A DNA stretch of 64,000 nt from Epilithonimonas hispanica (GCF_003385395.1 NZ_QNUG01000002.1:1-64000), one strand, 5' to 3'; counted from the first letter of the stretch, positions 34,389 to 43,279 are shown. Notes: generated by a model from the letters alone, not told the origin. Made by a program: numbers and translations.

Positions 34389-36644
34389 ATGAAGAAGTCC
34401 ATCATCTCTGCAAGTCTGGTTTTGCTTTCTATCTCTGTCTATTCTCAAAAAGGTGGGCAAAAAGATAATGACACAATCAAAATTCAGCAAATTGAAGACG
34501 TCGCGTTGCATAAAACGGGCAATCCTAACAAGGCTAAAACATCAACTTCCAAATCAAATCTTACAGCAATGGAAAATCCTCAACCGGTTTCCATTGTGAC
34601 TCACGAGATTATCGAACAACAGCAAATACGCCAATTGTCGGAAGTTATTCAAAACGTTAGTGGATTGTATGTAACTTCTGCGAGAGGAAATTCCCAGGCC
34701 AGTTTTGGAGGTAGAGGTTTTACTTTCGGATCAGAGAATCTATATAAAAACGGTGCAAGAATCAACAGCGGTGTAAATCCCGAAGTTTCCGGATTGGAAC
34801 GTGTAGAAGTTGCAAAAGGCGCCAATGCCTTGTTATATGGTAATGTAGCCGCTGGTGGGATTATCAATATGATTACAAAAAAACCAATTTTCAAATCTGG
34901 CGGAACACTTGGTTTCTCGGCAGGAAGTTGGGATTCTTACAAACCTACTGTGGATATCTACGGACCATTGACAGAGAAGATTGCTTTTCGCGTGAACGGT
35001 ACTTATGAAAAAGCGAATAGCTTTCGTGATGTGGTAAATTCTGAAAAGTACTATTTCAATCCATCTTTTGCTTTTAACATCGGTTCTAAAACTCAGATTA
35101 TTGTTGAAGCAGATTATCTTCAGAATAATTTTACACCAGATTTCGGACTAGGAACATTTGAAAATCCAGACAAAAGTTATTTCCTGAATACTACTTCGCC
35201 CATCAGCACCTTTTTTGGTACAGATTGGCAATATCAAAATGTGAAACAAGCCTCTACTGACATCATCGTGAATCATCAGTTTAATGAAAACTGGACGTTG
35301 AATGCTGTAGTTACTTATCAGAATTATACCAGAGATTATTTTTCAACTGAGCGTACAGCTTGGACTCAAAATAATAACCGATACAGATGGAGAAGAAATC
35401 TTAACAGAACTTATAACGAACAAAATTACACCAGCGCACAGATTAATGTGAATGGAGAATTCTATACTGGCAAAATCAATCATAAAATTTTGATTGGTGC
35501 AGATGCCGATTATTTGAAATCAGATGCCTACACTTATTTTGATCCTAACAGAAACAATGCTGTTTACGGAACGTCTTATTATTATGGTACCAATGGTGAT
35601 GCATCTGGCTACGTTTATCTGGATGATCCATCTTCTTGGAATGGTGGAACGATACCAACTGCCAACAAATATGAAAAAACAAGAATCCCAACCAGAAGAA
35701 TAGGAATCTATGCCCAAGATTTTGTAAGCCTTACGAAGGAGTTGAAAGTCATTGCTGGTTTGAGATATTCTTATTTGGAGAATATGACCACGTTGGTTTC
35801 AAACTTTATGAATAACTCTAAAGTTGGCAAAGATAATTCTGCAACAGCAGACCGTGCTTTCTCTCCAAAGGCAGGATTGATTTATATGCCTAATGAAAAT
35901 TTATCCGTTTTTGCTACATATACCAATTCATTTTCTCCGAACACAGGTCGTGATGTGAACACAGATACAGGTTTGAAGCCAAGTATCATTGATCAGTTTG
36001 AAGTTGGAATCAAGAAAAATATTTGGAACAATGCTGTGGCATTCAATGTATCAGCTTATCAGATTCTAAATAAAAATTTCTATCAGCAAGCTCAATTTAA
36101 ATTAGATGGAACTCCAAACAGTGACACAAATATTAAGGAATTCGCAGGTAAACTACTAAGCAGGGGTGTTGAAGCCGATATCACAGGAAATCCAACGAAA
36201 AATATCTCCATCATCGCCGGATTTGCCTACAATCACGCGGTTTATAAAGATACACCAGAGATTTTTGGCTATGTCGAAAAACAAAGAGTGGTGAGAACGC
36301 CGGCTACAACGGTGAACGGGTCCGTGTTCTATACATTCGACAAATGGGTGAAAGGTCTTAAACTTGGTGGGACTTACTATTTTATCGGAGACAGACTTGC
36401 AGGCTGGAACGACACCAAAACCGGAGCAAACAGCTTGGAAGCAAGAAACGGCATTTCCAGAATCTTTAAATTGAAAGATTACAACATCTTTGATCTATCT
36501 GTTGGATATGAATATAAAAAATTCTTGATTCAAGGTAAAATTGGGAATCTTTTTGACACTCATAATTATGTGGTACACGAGAATTATTCAGTGAATCCGA
36601 TTATGCCAAGAAACTATTATGTGACTTTGACGTATAAACTTTAA
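34389..36644 (+). CDS. TonB-dependent siderophore receptor
   Basis: A 751-residue outer-membrane protein with a signal peptide (ISASLVLLSISVYSQ), a plug domain (about 60-165: NPQPVSIVTHEIIEQQQIRQ; SFGGRGFTFGSENLYKNGAR; VEVAKGANALLYGNVAAGGI) and a 22-strand barrel ending in NYYVTLTYKL with an aromatic-rich final strand. The plug motifs and length match ferric-siderophore receptors of the FhuA/FpvA class rather than the SusC class, which is longer and carries an N-terminal sandwich. Downstream is a PepSY-type membrane protein gene, a common partner of siderophore receptors in reductive iron release. The siderophore is unknown. Confidence 0.93.
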   Translation: MKKSIISASLVLLSISVYSQKGGQKDNDTIKIQQIEDVALHKTGNPNKAKTSTSKSNLTAMENPQPVSIVTHEIIEQQQIRQLSEVIQNVSGLYVTSARGNSQASFGGRGFTFGSENLYKNGARINSGVNPEVSGLERVEVAKGANALLYGNVAAGGIINMITKKPIFKSGGTLGFSAGSWDSYKPTVDIYGPLTEKIAFRVNGTYEKANSFRDVVNSEKYYFNPSFAFNIGSKTQIIVEADYLQNNFTPDFGLGTFENPDKSYFLNTTSPISTFFGTDWQYQNVKQASTDIIVNHQFNENWTLNAVVTYQNYTRDYFSTERTAWTQNNNRYRWRRNLNRTYNEQNYTSAQINVNGEFYTGKINHKILIGADADYLKSDAYTYFDPNRNNAVYGTSYYYGTNGDASGYVYLDDPSSWNGGTIPTANKYEKTRIPTRRIGIYAQDFVSLTKELKVIAGLRYSYLENMTTLVSNFMNNSKVGKDNSATADRAFSPKAGLIYMPNENLSVFATYTNSFSPNTGRDVNTDTGLKPSIIDQFEVGIKKNIWNNAVAFNVSAYQILNKNFYQQAQFKLDGTPNSDTNIKEFAGKLLSRGVEADITGNPTKNISIIAGFAYNHAVYKDTPEIFGYVEKQRVVRTPATTVNGSVFYTFDKWVKGLKLGGTYYFIGDRLAGWNDTKTGANSLEARNGISRIFKLKDYNIFDLSVGYEYKKFLIQGKIGNLFDTHNYVVHENYSVNPIMPRNYYVTLTYKL

Positions 36645-36672
36645 TAAAATATCAAATCAAATTTCTAAAAAT

Positions 36673-36705
36673 AAAAGTGGAGTCATACATTTGCCTCCAC
36701 TTTTT
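36673..36705 (+). terminator. Hairpin after the TonB receptor gene
   Basis: A 10-bp perfect stem (36673-36682 with 36695-36704) with Ts at its end lies 29 bases after the receptor stop. The T run is short, so some read-through into the next gene is plausible. Confidence 0.7.
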
Positions 36706-36728
36706 AAGGTAATAAAAAAATTAAAACA

Positions 36729-37244
36729 ATGGATAAAATTAAAGACACCAAAACTTTTATGAGAATCACGCATCGTTATCTGGGCTATTTCCTAGCTGGG
36801 ATTATGGCTGTTTATGCAGTTAGCGGCGTGTTACTGGTTTACAGAGACACAGATTTTCTGAAAAAAGAAAAAAGTTATGAAAAGAAATTCGAGCCAAATT
36901 TGGACGAGAAAAAATTAGGAAAGGAAATCAAAATCAAAGGTTTTGAGGTTGATAAAACAGAAGGTGATTTGATGTTTTTCAAACAAGGAACTTACAATAT
37001 CAAAACAGGCGAAGCTAAATATAAGAAGAAAGAATTGCCATTTGTATTGGACAAAATGACAAAACTGCATAAATCACAATCCAAAGACACATTATCTCCA
37101 CTCAATACGTTTTTCGGAATCTCGTTATTCTTTTTTGTGATTTCCAGCTTTTGGATGTTCCCACCGAAGTCAAAAATTTTCAAAAGAGGAATGGTTTTTA
37201 CCGCTATTGGGATTGTGCTTGCTTTGTTATTGACATTTATTTAA
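36729..37244 (+). CDS. PepSY-associated membrane protein
   Basis: A 171-residue protein with three hydrophobic segments (about 17-37, 128-146, 153-171) and a soluble Lys-rich region between the first and second. FMRITHRYLGYFLAGIMAVY resembles the first helix of PepSY-TM proteins, in which a His near the membrane may bind haem. It is much shorter than full PepSY-TM reductases (370-500 residues). Its position after a siderophore receptor suggests help with iron release or energisation. It is separated by one base from the next gene. Confidence 0.7.
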   Translation: MDKIKDTKTFMRITHRYLGYFLAGIMAVYAVSGVLLVYRDTDFLKKEKSYEKKFEPNLDEKKLGKEIKIKGFEVDKTEGDLMFFKQGTYNIKTGEAKYKKKELPFVLDKMTKLHKSQSKDTLSPLNTFFGISLFFFVISSFWMFPPKSKIFKRGMVFTAIGIVLALLLTFI

Positions 37245-37245
37245 T

Positions 37246-37605
37246 ATGAAATTCAATTCTTTAAGACCGATTCTTTGGACCGACCAATTTGAAGAAACGA
37301 TAGCATTCTATACAGAAATTCTCGGTTTTGAACTTGGAGAAAAGAATGAAGATTGGGGTTGGGCTTCCGTTTCTCGAGATAATGTTGAACTAATGTTTGC
37401 AAAACCCAACCAACATACAGTTTTCATCAAACCTAATTTTACAGGAAGTTTTTACATCAATGTTCAGAATGTTGATGAAATTTGGGAAAGTTTAAAATCA
37501 GACGTTAAAATTTGCTACGAATTGGAAACTTTTGAATGGAGAATGCGCGAGTTCGCCATTTATGATAACAATGGTTTTATTTTGCAGTTTGGACAGGAAA
37601 TTTAG
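37246..37605 (+). CDS. VOC (glyoxalase/bleomycin-resistance) superfamily protein
   Basis: A 119-residue single-module VOC protein: LRPILWTDQFEETIAFYTEI, LGFELGEKNEDWGWASVSRD, VELMFAKPNQH, YINVQNVDEIWESLK and a C-terminal REFAIYDNNGFILQFGQ. Metal-binding positions (His/Glu) are partly present (E in the last strand is replaced by Q in LQFGQE), so catalysis is uncertain. It begins one base after the preceding stop, so the two are translationally coupled. Its last four bases overlap the convergent permease gene. Confidence 0.85.
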   Translation: MKFNSLRPILWTDQFEETIAFYTEILGFELGEKNEDWGWASVSRDNVELMFAKPNQHTVFIKPNFTGSFYINVQNVDEIWESLKSDVKICYELETFEWRMREFAIYDNNGFILQFGQEI

Positions 37606-38894
37606 ATTAAATGAAATGTCTTCAAAAGAACATTCAAACTCCAAATAATTACCATCAGTCCAACTCCGATAAACATTGCTTTCAAAGGTAATTTACCGGC
37701 TAATTTCGCTGCAATCGGCGCTGCAAGAACACCTCCTAAAATCAAGGCTGCTATTAATTGCCAATGACTGATTCCGATTACTGAAAAGAATGTCAATGCG
37801 CTGGCGAATGTCACGAAAAACTCGGTTAAACTGACTGTTCCGATGATATAGCGCGGTGTTTTTCCTTTAGAAATTAAGGTTGAAGTTACCAAAGGTCCCC
37901 AACCGCCACCGCCGAAAGAATCTAAGAAACCACCTGCTCCGGCTAACCAGCCTACTCTTTTCGTTTTTTTACGTTTTTTATTTTTCTTGAATGCATTGAA
38001 AAGAATTCTTATTCCAAGAATAAATGTATAAGTTGCCAAAATCGGTTTGATAATTCCTGCATATTTTTCTCCAAAATATGATAGCAACAATGCTCCAACA
38101 ACGGCTCCAATCACACCTGGAATTAATATATTCTTGAATAATTTTTTATTAATATTCCCGAATTTGTAATGACTGAAACCCGAAGCGCCACTCGAAAACA
38201 TCTCCGCCGTGTGGATACTACTACTGATTGCAGGCAACGGAATCCCAATATATAAAAGCGCAGCTGTACAAGTCACGCCGTAACCCATTCCCAAAGCACC
38301 ATCAATCAATTGAGCTAAAAATCCAACCAAGAATAACCAGAAAAACCGTTCGTCCGTATTATGATTCAGATATTGATAGGCGACTTCTAAATCGTTGAAT
38401 CCAATGTAAAATGATAGAATATTTCCTATTAATAAAATTACAAAAGCAAAGAAAAAAATACTTGCAATTCTTCGCCATTTTTTTTCACCATTAATAAAGA
38501 AAAGATTTTTTCTGTCCTGATTATCATTATTTCCCCGAAAGAAAAAATCATTATCAGAAGGAGGACTTGGAGCAAAATATAAGTTCTTTCTTTCTTTAAT
38601 TTTATTAATTATCAGCTGGTCCTGAGCAGAATCTTCTGTCGCCACAATGAACAAATCCGCAATCTCCAAATAAGAATCATCAAAATCTTCATTGATAATT
38701 TTAACCGATGTATTTTCCAGCAATAGGTTTTTGATATCATCAGAAAGTCTCTTTGCGAGAACACTGATATTAGCATCCGGAATATTCTGCATAATATCAT
38801 TCAACTGTTCCGAAGCTAATTTTCCACCGCCGACAATCAAGATTTTGTTAGTCGATGCGTTGATGAAAACCGGAAGTGAAATTTTTGATGTCAA
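37602..38894 (-). CDS. TauE/SafE-type permease fused to a siroheme-synthase-like Rossmann domain
   Basis: A 430-residue two-part protein. Residues 1-115 resemble the NAD-binding domain of precorrin-2 dehydrogenase (Met8/CysG N-terminus): LPVFINASTNKILIVGGGKL with the GGG loop, DADLFIVATEDSAQDQ-like IADLFIVATEDSAQDQLIIN. Residues 143-430 are a TauE/SafE anion permease with about eight helices (FLAQLIDGALGMGYGVTCTA; GFLDSFGGGGWGPLVTSTLI). It follows cysH-cysD-cysN on the same strand. TauE/SafE proteins move sulfite or related sulfonates, and siroheme is the cofactor of sulfite reductase, so both halves fit sulfur assimilation. The start ATG 38892-38894 is the only one that includes the whole Rossmann domain. 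Confidence 0.9.
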   Translation of the reverse strand: MTSKISLPVFINASTNKILIVGGGKLASEQLNDIMQNIPDANISVLAKRLSDDIKNLLLENTSVKIINEDFDDSYLEIADLFIVATEDSAQDQLIINKIKERKNLYFAPSPPSDNDFFFRGNNDNQDRKNLFFINGEKKWRRIASIFFFAFVILLIGNILSFYIGFNDLEVAYQYLNHNTDERFFWLFLVGFLAQLIDGALGMGYGVTCTAALLYIGIPLPAISSSIHTAEMFSSGASGFSHYKFGNINKKLFKNILIPGVIGAVVGALLLSYFGEKYAGIIKPILATYTFILGIRILFNAFKKNKKRKKTKRVGWLAGAGGFLDSFGGGGWGPLVTSTLISKGKTPRYIIGTVSLTEFFVTFASALTFFSVIGISHWQLIAALILGGVLAAPIAAKLAGKLPLKAMFIGVGLMVIIWSLNVLLKTFHLI

Positions 38895-38952
38895 AATTGG
38901 ATTTATTTTTTATTAAAAAAGCTTGGACAGGCTCATTCTGACAATGTTACAA

Positions 38953-40191
38953 TTACTGAATCAATCCTGCACCAACTGTTACAAAACTCGTCTCATCGAT
39001 AAATATAATTCCGCCATTGGAAGCCAAATCTTTGTAAGAATCGTAAGCCAGAGGTTTTGCTGTTTTGAGTTTTAGTTTTACAATTTCGTTGAGTGAGACT
39101 TGCTCAACTTCTTGTTTTTCCAAAGTATTGACATCAAGCTTATATTCGATGTCTTTTACGATTCCTTTGACTTGAGTTGTGTTATTTTGAATCAGATATT
39201 TTGAACCGGATTTCAAAGGTTTGTCACCCATCCAACAAACCAAAACTTCTAATTCCTGTTCAATTTTTGGAAGGTCATCAGATTTTACAATCAAATCGCC
39301 ACGGCTGATATCTACATCATTTTCCAAATGCAAAACCACACTTTGAGGCGCAAATGCTTCTTCAACTTGTTTTTGAGCGACTTCTATTGCAGAAATCTTA
39401 CTTTCCGTTCCGGAAGGTAAAATCGTCACCGAATCTCCAACTTTATAAATTCCGCTGGTGATTTTTCCTGCATATCCACGATAATCGTGAAGTTCTTCTG
39501 TCTGAGGACGAATCACGTATTGAACAGGAAATCTCGCTTTATCCAGATTGATTGTATTTTCCAGCTCAACAGTTTCCAAATAATCGAGTAAAGTTTTCCC
39601 TTCGTACCAATTCAGGTTTTCGGATTGGTCAACGATATTGTCTCCGTTCAAAGCTGAGATTGGAATATAAACGACATTATTCAAAGACAGCTGTTCTGCC
39701 ATTTTGGAATATTCTTCTTTGATATTATTGAAAATCTCTTCCGAATACCCAACTAAGTCCAGTTTGTTAATCGCAACCACAACATTCGGAATGTTAAGCA
39801 AAGATGCAATGATAGAATGTCTTTTGGTCTGTTCTATGATTCCGTTTCTGGCATCAATCAGAATAATGATTAAAGCAGCGTTACTGGCTCCGGTAATCAT
39901 ATTTCGGGTATATTGAACGTGACCCGGCGCATCTGCAATGATGAATTTACGTTTTGGTGTTGAGAAATATTTGTAAGCCACATCAATTGTAATTCCTTGT
40001 TCACGTTCGGCTCTTAAACCGTCTGTCAACAAAGCCAAATCGATAGTTCCGTCATTTTTGAATTTGCTGGCGCGTTCAACAGCTTCCAATTGGTCTATCA
40101 GAATGTTTTTGCTATCGTATAATAATCTGCCTATCAGTGTACTTTTTCCGTCATCTACACTTCCTGCAGTGATGAATCTTAATATGTCCAT
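38953..40191 (-). CDS. cysN: Sulfate adenylyltransferase subunit 1 (GTPase)
   Basis: CysN is the GTPase that drives CysD to form adenosine 5'-phosphosulfate (APS). The 412-residue product has the P-loop FITAGSVDDGKSTLIGRLLYD region (residues 7-25), switch motif DAPGH, NKLD, and EF-Tu-like domains 2 and 3 (VQYVIRPQTEELHDYRGYAG). It lacks the C-terminal APS-kinase extension seen in CysNC fusions, which agrees with the APS-type reductase in the cluster. It lies 143 bases downstream of cysD, with an interspersed repeat between. Confidence 0.96.
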   Translation of the reverse strand: MDILRFITAGSVDDGKSTLIGRLLYDSKNILIDQLEAVERASKFKNDGTIDLALLTDGLRAEREQGITIDVAYKYFSTPKRKFIIADAPGHVQYTRNMITGASNAALIIILIDARNGIIEQTKRHSIIASLLNIPNVVVAINKLDLVGYSEEIFNNIKEEYSKMAEQLSLNNVVYIPISALNGDNIVDQSENLNWYEGKTLLDYLETVELENTINLDKARFPVQYVIRPQTEELHDYRGYAGKITSGIYKVGDSVTILPSGTESKISAIEVAQKQVEEAFAPQSVVLHLENDVDISRGDLIVKSDDLPKIEQELEVLVCWMGDKPLKSGSKYLIQNNTTQVKGIVKDIEYKLDVNTLEKQEVEQVSLNEIVKLKLKTAKPLAYDSYKDLASNGGIIFIDETSFVTVGAGLIQ

Positions 40192-40250
40192 TATTGTAAT
40201 GGTTAATTGTTAATGTTGAATGGTTATCATCTAACCATAGAATTGCTCAA

Positions 40251-40341
40251 TAGCCCTGATGGTAGCGGCATCCTTTTGCTTTTTTTTCATATATGAAAAA
40301 GCAAAAGATATAGCGGACAGCAGGTTCTCGGCTCCTAAAAA
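40251..40341. repeat. Interspersed repeat family 2, copy 2 (between cysD and cysN)
   Basis: It shares the flanks of 20520-20640 (tagccctgatggtagcggca on the left; gatatagcgga-agcagg and gctcctaaaaa on the right) but has a different core palindrome (cttttgctttttt paired with aaaaagcaaaag through a catatatg centre). Its right end overlaps the last two codons of cysD. Confidence 0.7.
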
Positions 40342-41243
40342 TATCCGGCTTTCTTTCTGTCTTCCATTGCAGCTTCCGAAGTTCTGTCGTCTATTCTGGT
40401 TTCGCCTCGTTCACTGGTTTTTGTGGTAATAATTTCTGCAATCACTTGCTCTAGATTACCAGCCTCAGACAAAACTGCTGCGGTGCAAGTCATATCGCCA
40501 ACCGTTCTGTAGCGTACTTTTTCTGTGGTTACAATGTCGCCTTCTTCCAGATTTACAAACTCATTCATTGCGATGAATTGATTATCGAGATTCAGAACTT
40601 CTCTCTCGTGAGAAAAATAGATTGAAGGTAATTGAATGTTTTCTTTCAAGATATAATTCCAAACATCCAACTCTGTCCAGTTACTAATTGGAAATGCTCT
40701 TACCTGTTCTCCTTTATGGATTTTCCCGTTGTACGTATTCCAAAGTTCGGGACGCTGAAGTTTCGGGTCCCATTGTCCAAAATCATCACGAACAGAGAAA
40801 ATTCTTTCTTTAGCTCTGGCTTTTTCCTCATCTCGTCTTCCGCCACCAATACAGCAATCGAATTCGAATTCTTCGACCGTGTCCAATAATGTGAAAGTCT
40901 GCAATGCATTTCTACTGGGCAATTTTCCTTTTGGTTCGGTCAGGCCTTTTTCTTTGATGGTATCTTCAACTTTTCTTACAATCAGTTTTTCTCCGATTTG
41001 TTCTGCTAATTGGTCGCGAAATTCCAAAACTTCAGGAAAATTATGACCTGTATCGATATGAACTAGCGGAAACGGAAATTTCCCAGGACGAAAAGCTTTC
41101 AGCGCAAGATGTACCAACGTAATACTGTCTTTTCCACCACTGAAAAGCAAAGCCGGTCGCTCAAACTGACCCGCAACTTCCCTGAAAATATGAATGGCTT
41201 CGGATTCTAGCTGTTCCAGGTAATCCAAATGATATTTTGACAT
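40335..41243 (-). CDS. cysD: Sulfate adenylyltransferase subunit 2
   Basis: CysD is the adenylyl-transferring subunit of ATP sulfurylase. The 302-residue product has the PP-loop LLFSGGKDSITLVHLA, FPLVHIDTGHNFPEVLEFRD, and IGGGRRDEEKARAKERIFSV, and ends in DRKKAGYF. I use the ATG at 41241-41243 (MSKYHLDYLEQLESEAI), since the frame's ten further residues lie in the upstream repeat. The terminal Phe codon and TAG stop fall inside the conserved end of a family 2 repeat. It is the middle gene of cysH-cysD-cysN. Confidence 0.96.
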   Translation of the reverse strand: MSKYHLDYLEQLESEAIHIFREVAGQFERPALLFSGGKDSITLVHLALKAFRPGKFPFPLVHIDTGHNFPEVLEFRDQLAEQIGEKLIVRKVEDTIKEKGLTEPKGKLPSRNALQTFTLLDTVEEFEFDCCIGGGRRDEEKARAKERIFSVRDDFGQWDPKLQRPELWNTYNGKIHKGEQVRAFPISNWTELDVWNYILKENIQLPSIYFSHEREVLNLDNQFIAMNEFVNLEEGDIVTTEKVRYRTVGDMTCTAAVLSEAGNLEQVIAEIITTKTSERGETRIDDRTSEAAMEDRKKAGYF

Positions 41244-41257
41244 TTTTTTATTTTTTA

Positions 41258-41332
41258 AACGCAAAGTGCGCAAAGTTTTTTTTATCTAATTGAAAATATT
41301 TTAAGGTTCGCAAAGGCGTTTCACTCAGCAAG
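41258..41332. repeat. Interspersed repeat family 1, copy 2 (between cysH and cysD)
   Basis: It begins aacgcaaagtgcgcaaagtt and ends aaggttcgcaaaggcg and actcagcaa, matching 20342-20418 in the same orientation, with a few substitutions. Confidence 0.65.
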
Positions 41333-41393
41333 ATTATCTATTCGAAAATATTTAACAATTGGATTATATTTATTTTTCTAACTATTTGATTTG

Positions 41394-42107
41394 TTATTTA
41401 TGAACGTGGAGTCCACATTCTTTTTTGCAGGCATCTTCCCACCACCAGCGACCTGCACGAAAATCTTCGCCCGGCTGAATCGCACGTGTACAAGGTGCAC
41501 AGCCGATGCTAACGAAACCTTTGTCGTGCAAAATATTATAAGGAATATTATTTTTTTTGATATAATCTCTAACTTGTTCCGTTGTCCAGAAGAGGATTGG
41601 ATGGTATTTGATGATTTGGTTGGACTCGTCCCATTCGAATTGAGAAAGATTTTCTCTCGCGACGGAATGTTCGGCTCTGAGTCCTGTAATCCAAATTTTG
41701 TTGCCTTTCAAAGCTCTTTTTAACGGATGCACTTTTCTGATATCGCAACAAGTTTTCCTATTTTCCACAGACCTGTAAAAAGAATCAGGTCCATTGTCCT
41801 GAATGAAAGGTTCTAATTCTTCGGGATTTGGATAATAAGCTTTGATTGGAAGTTTGTATTTGGATTTAGTTAAATTCCAAGTGTTGTAAGTATCTTCGAA
41901 TAAACGACCTGTGTCCAACGTGAAAACTTTGATTTCGGAATTTTTTACATAATCCGTAATCACTTGATCTTCGAAACTAAAGCTTGTGGAAAAGCAAACT
42001 TCGTCGGGAAAAGTATTCGTCAGAATCTCCAGAACTTCTTCTATCGATTTTGATTCAATGTTTTCATCAATTAGTTTTTGGTAAGTTTCTTTTAGTTCGT
42101 TCATCAT
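41394..42107 (-). CDS. cysH: Phosphoadenylyl-/adenylyl-sulfate reductase, APS-reductase type
   Basis: The 237-residue enzyme reduces activated sulfate to sulfite with thioredoxin. It has the PP-loop-related FSTSFSFEDQVITDYV, the binding motif FTLDTGRLFEDTY, a Cys pair at 120-121 (RKTCCDIRKVHPL) and C203-x2-C206 (GCAPC), which together bind a 4Fe-4S cluster. The catalytic Cys is C231 in the KECGLH tail. The extra Cys pairs mark the APS-specific class, so no APS kinase is needed, and none is seen here. It heads the cluster cysH-cysD-cysN-permease. Confidence 0.94.
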   Translation of the reverse strand: MMNELKETYQKLIDENIESKSIEEVLEILTNTFPDEVCFSTSFSFEDQVITDYVKNSEIKVFTLDTGRLFEDTYNTWNLTKSKYKLPIKAYYPNPEELEPFIQDNGPDSFYRSVENRKTCCDIRKVHPLKRALKGNKIWITGLRAEHSVARENLSQFEWDESNQIIKYHPILFWTTEQVRDYIKKNNIPYNILHDKGFVSIGCAPCTRAIQPGEDFRAGRWWWEDACKKECGLHVHK

Positions 42108-42189
42108 TATTAGATATTATCCGAAATGCAAATTTAACAATTCATTGAAATCTGACCAAATTAGTATAATTTAAATTTTGTTAATTAAA

Positions 42190-43221
42190 TTAGTAAAATC
42201 TTTTCACATCAATTTCAGAATCGAGTTCAATATCGTTTTCTAAGTAATCAAACAAAACTTTGGAAAAATAACTTCCGTTGTAAACACCTCTTGCTCCCAA
42301 TCCATTAAAAATATAAAAATTCTGATGGTCTTGCTGTCTTCCTAAAATTGGTCTTCTGTCTGTAACTGTCGCACGAAAAGCGAAGTTAATATCTTTTATT
42401 TCAAAATCGTTTTTGTATAATTCGCGAAGTCCATTTTCTAGTTCCTCAAAAGATGCTTTGTTGATATCATCTGAATTATCAAAACGGTCGTAAGTTCCGC
42501 CGTAATAATATTCATCATTTTGAAGATTGAACAAGAAATGTTTCTTCTTGATAATGTAAGATTCAGGTTTCTCTTTAAGTTTTAGCTTTAAGCAATGTCC
42601 TTTATTTGGTTTAATTGGAATTTCTTTAAAATAAGGATTATGATTGCTCGCAACACCTTCACAGAAAACGAGGTTTTTAAATGAAAGATATTTGTAGGAA
42701 TTATTCTCAGTATTAATCAAATCATAGTCAAATTTTTCTCTGATTAAATAATTGTTCTCTTCTAAATAATTAAGCATATCTTGAAAAAATTCAGTTACAT
42801 TTAATCTTGCAGAATGATTTACTTTTCCAGCTTCGAAAGGATTTTCTACGCTATCAAGTTTGATAAAATCATTATTAAGAAAAGATTGTAAGTTTTCTTT
42901 TTCAGAATTTCTCTTCCATTGAACTTTCTCAGAATCGTTATGAAAAATTCGAATGACGTTTTCATCAATCAAATATTTTTTCGATTGATATTGTTCAATC
43001 TCACTAAAAATAATATCAAGATAATCGATTTGTTCTTGGGACTTCCAAAACGTGGTAAACCTTTTCAGAATAACCGGATTACAAACACCAGCAGAAATCT
43101 GAGAAGCAGAAATATTGCCGTCATAGAAAATCTTAAAGGACTTATTTTCCTTGATTAATTGATGTGCAAAAAAAAGTCCTGCATAACCTGCTCCGACGAT
43201 GATAAAATCTACTTGTTCCAT
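42190..43221 (-). CDS. FAD-dependent oxidoreductase (DAO/GlpO-type)
   Basis: A 343-residue flavoprotein with an N-terminal dinucleotide-binding motif (VDFIIVGAGYAGLFFAHQLI), a DAO-family core (GVCNPVILKRFT; NKGHCLKLKLKEKPE) and the C-terminal FAD-contact segment (RPILGRQQDHQNFYIFNGLG, then ARGVYNG). Substrates of relatives are amino acids, glycerol phosphate or sarcosine-like amines. The one here cannot be told. It sits downstream of the gld operon terminator and may have an independent transcript. Confidence 0.85.
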   Translation of the reverse strand: MEQVDFIIVGAGYAGLFFAHQLIKENKSFKIFYDGNISASQISAGVCNPVILKRFTTFWKSQEQIDYLDIIFSEIEQYQSKKYLIDENVIRIFHNDSEKVQWKRNSEKENLQSFLNNDFIKLDSVENPFEAGKVNHSARLNVTEFFQDMLNYLEENNYLIREKFDYDLINTENNSYKYLSFKNLVFCEGVASNHNPYFKEIPIKPNKGHCLKLKLKEKPESYIIKKKHFLFNLQNDEYYYGGTYDRFDNSDDINKASFEELENGLRELYKNDFEIKDINFAFRATVTDRRPILGRQQDHQNFYIFNGLGARGVYNGSYFSKVLFDYLENDIELDSEIDVKRFY

Positions 43222-43224
43222 AAA

Positions 43225-43260
43225 AATAAAAAACCTAAGTAAAGATACTTAGGTTTTTTT
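43225..43260. terminator. Bidirectional terminator after gldN
   Basis: An 11-bp perfect stem (43231-43241 with 43246-43256, loop of 4) is flanked by As and a run of Ts. It lies 24 bases after the gldN stop on the minus strand. Confidence 0.85.
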
Positions 43261-43279
43261 ATTTGGACTATGAGAAATA

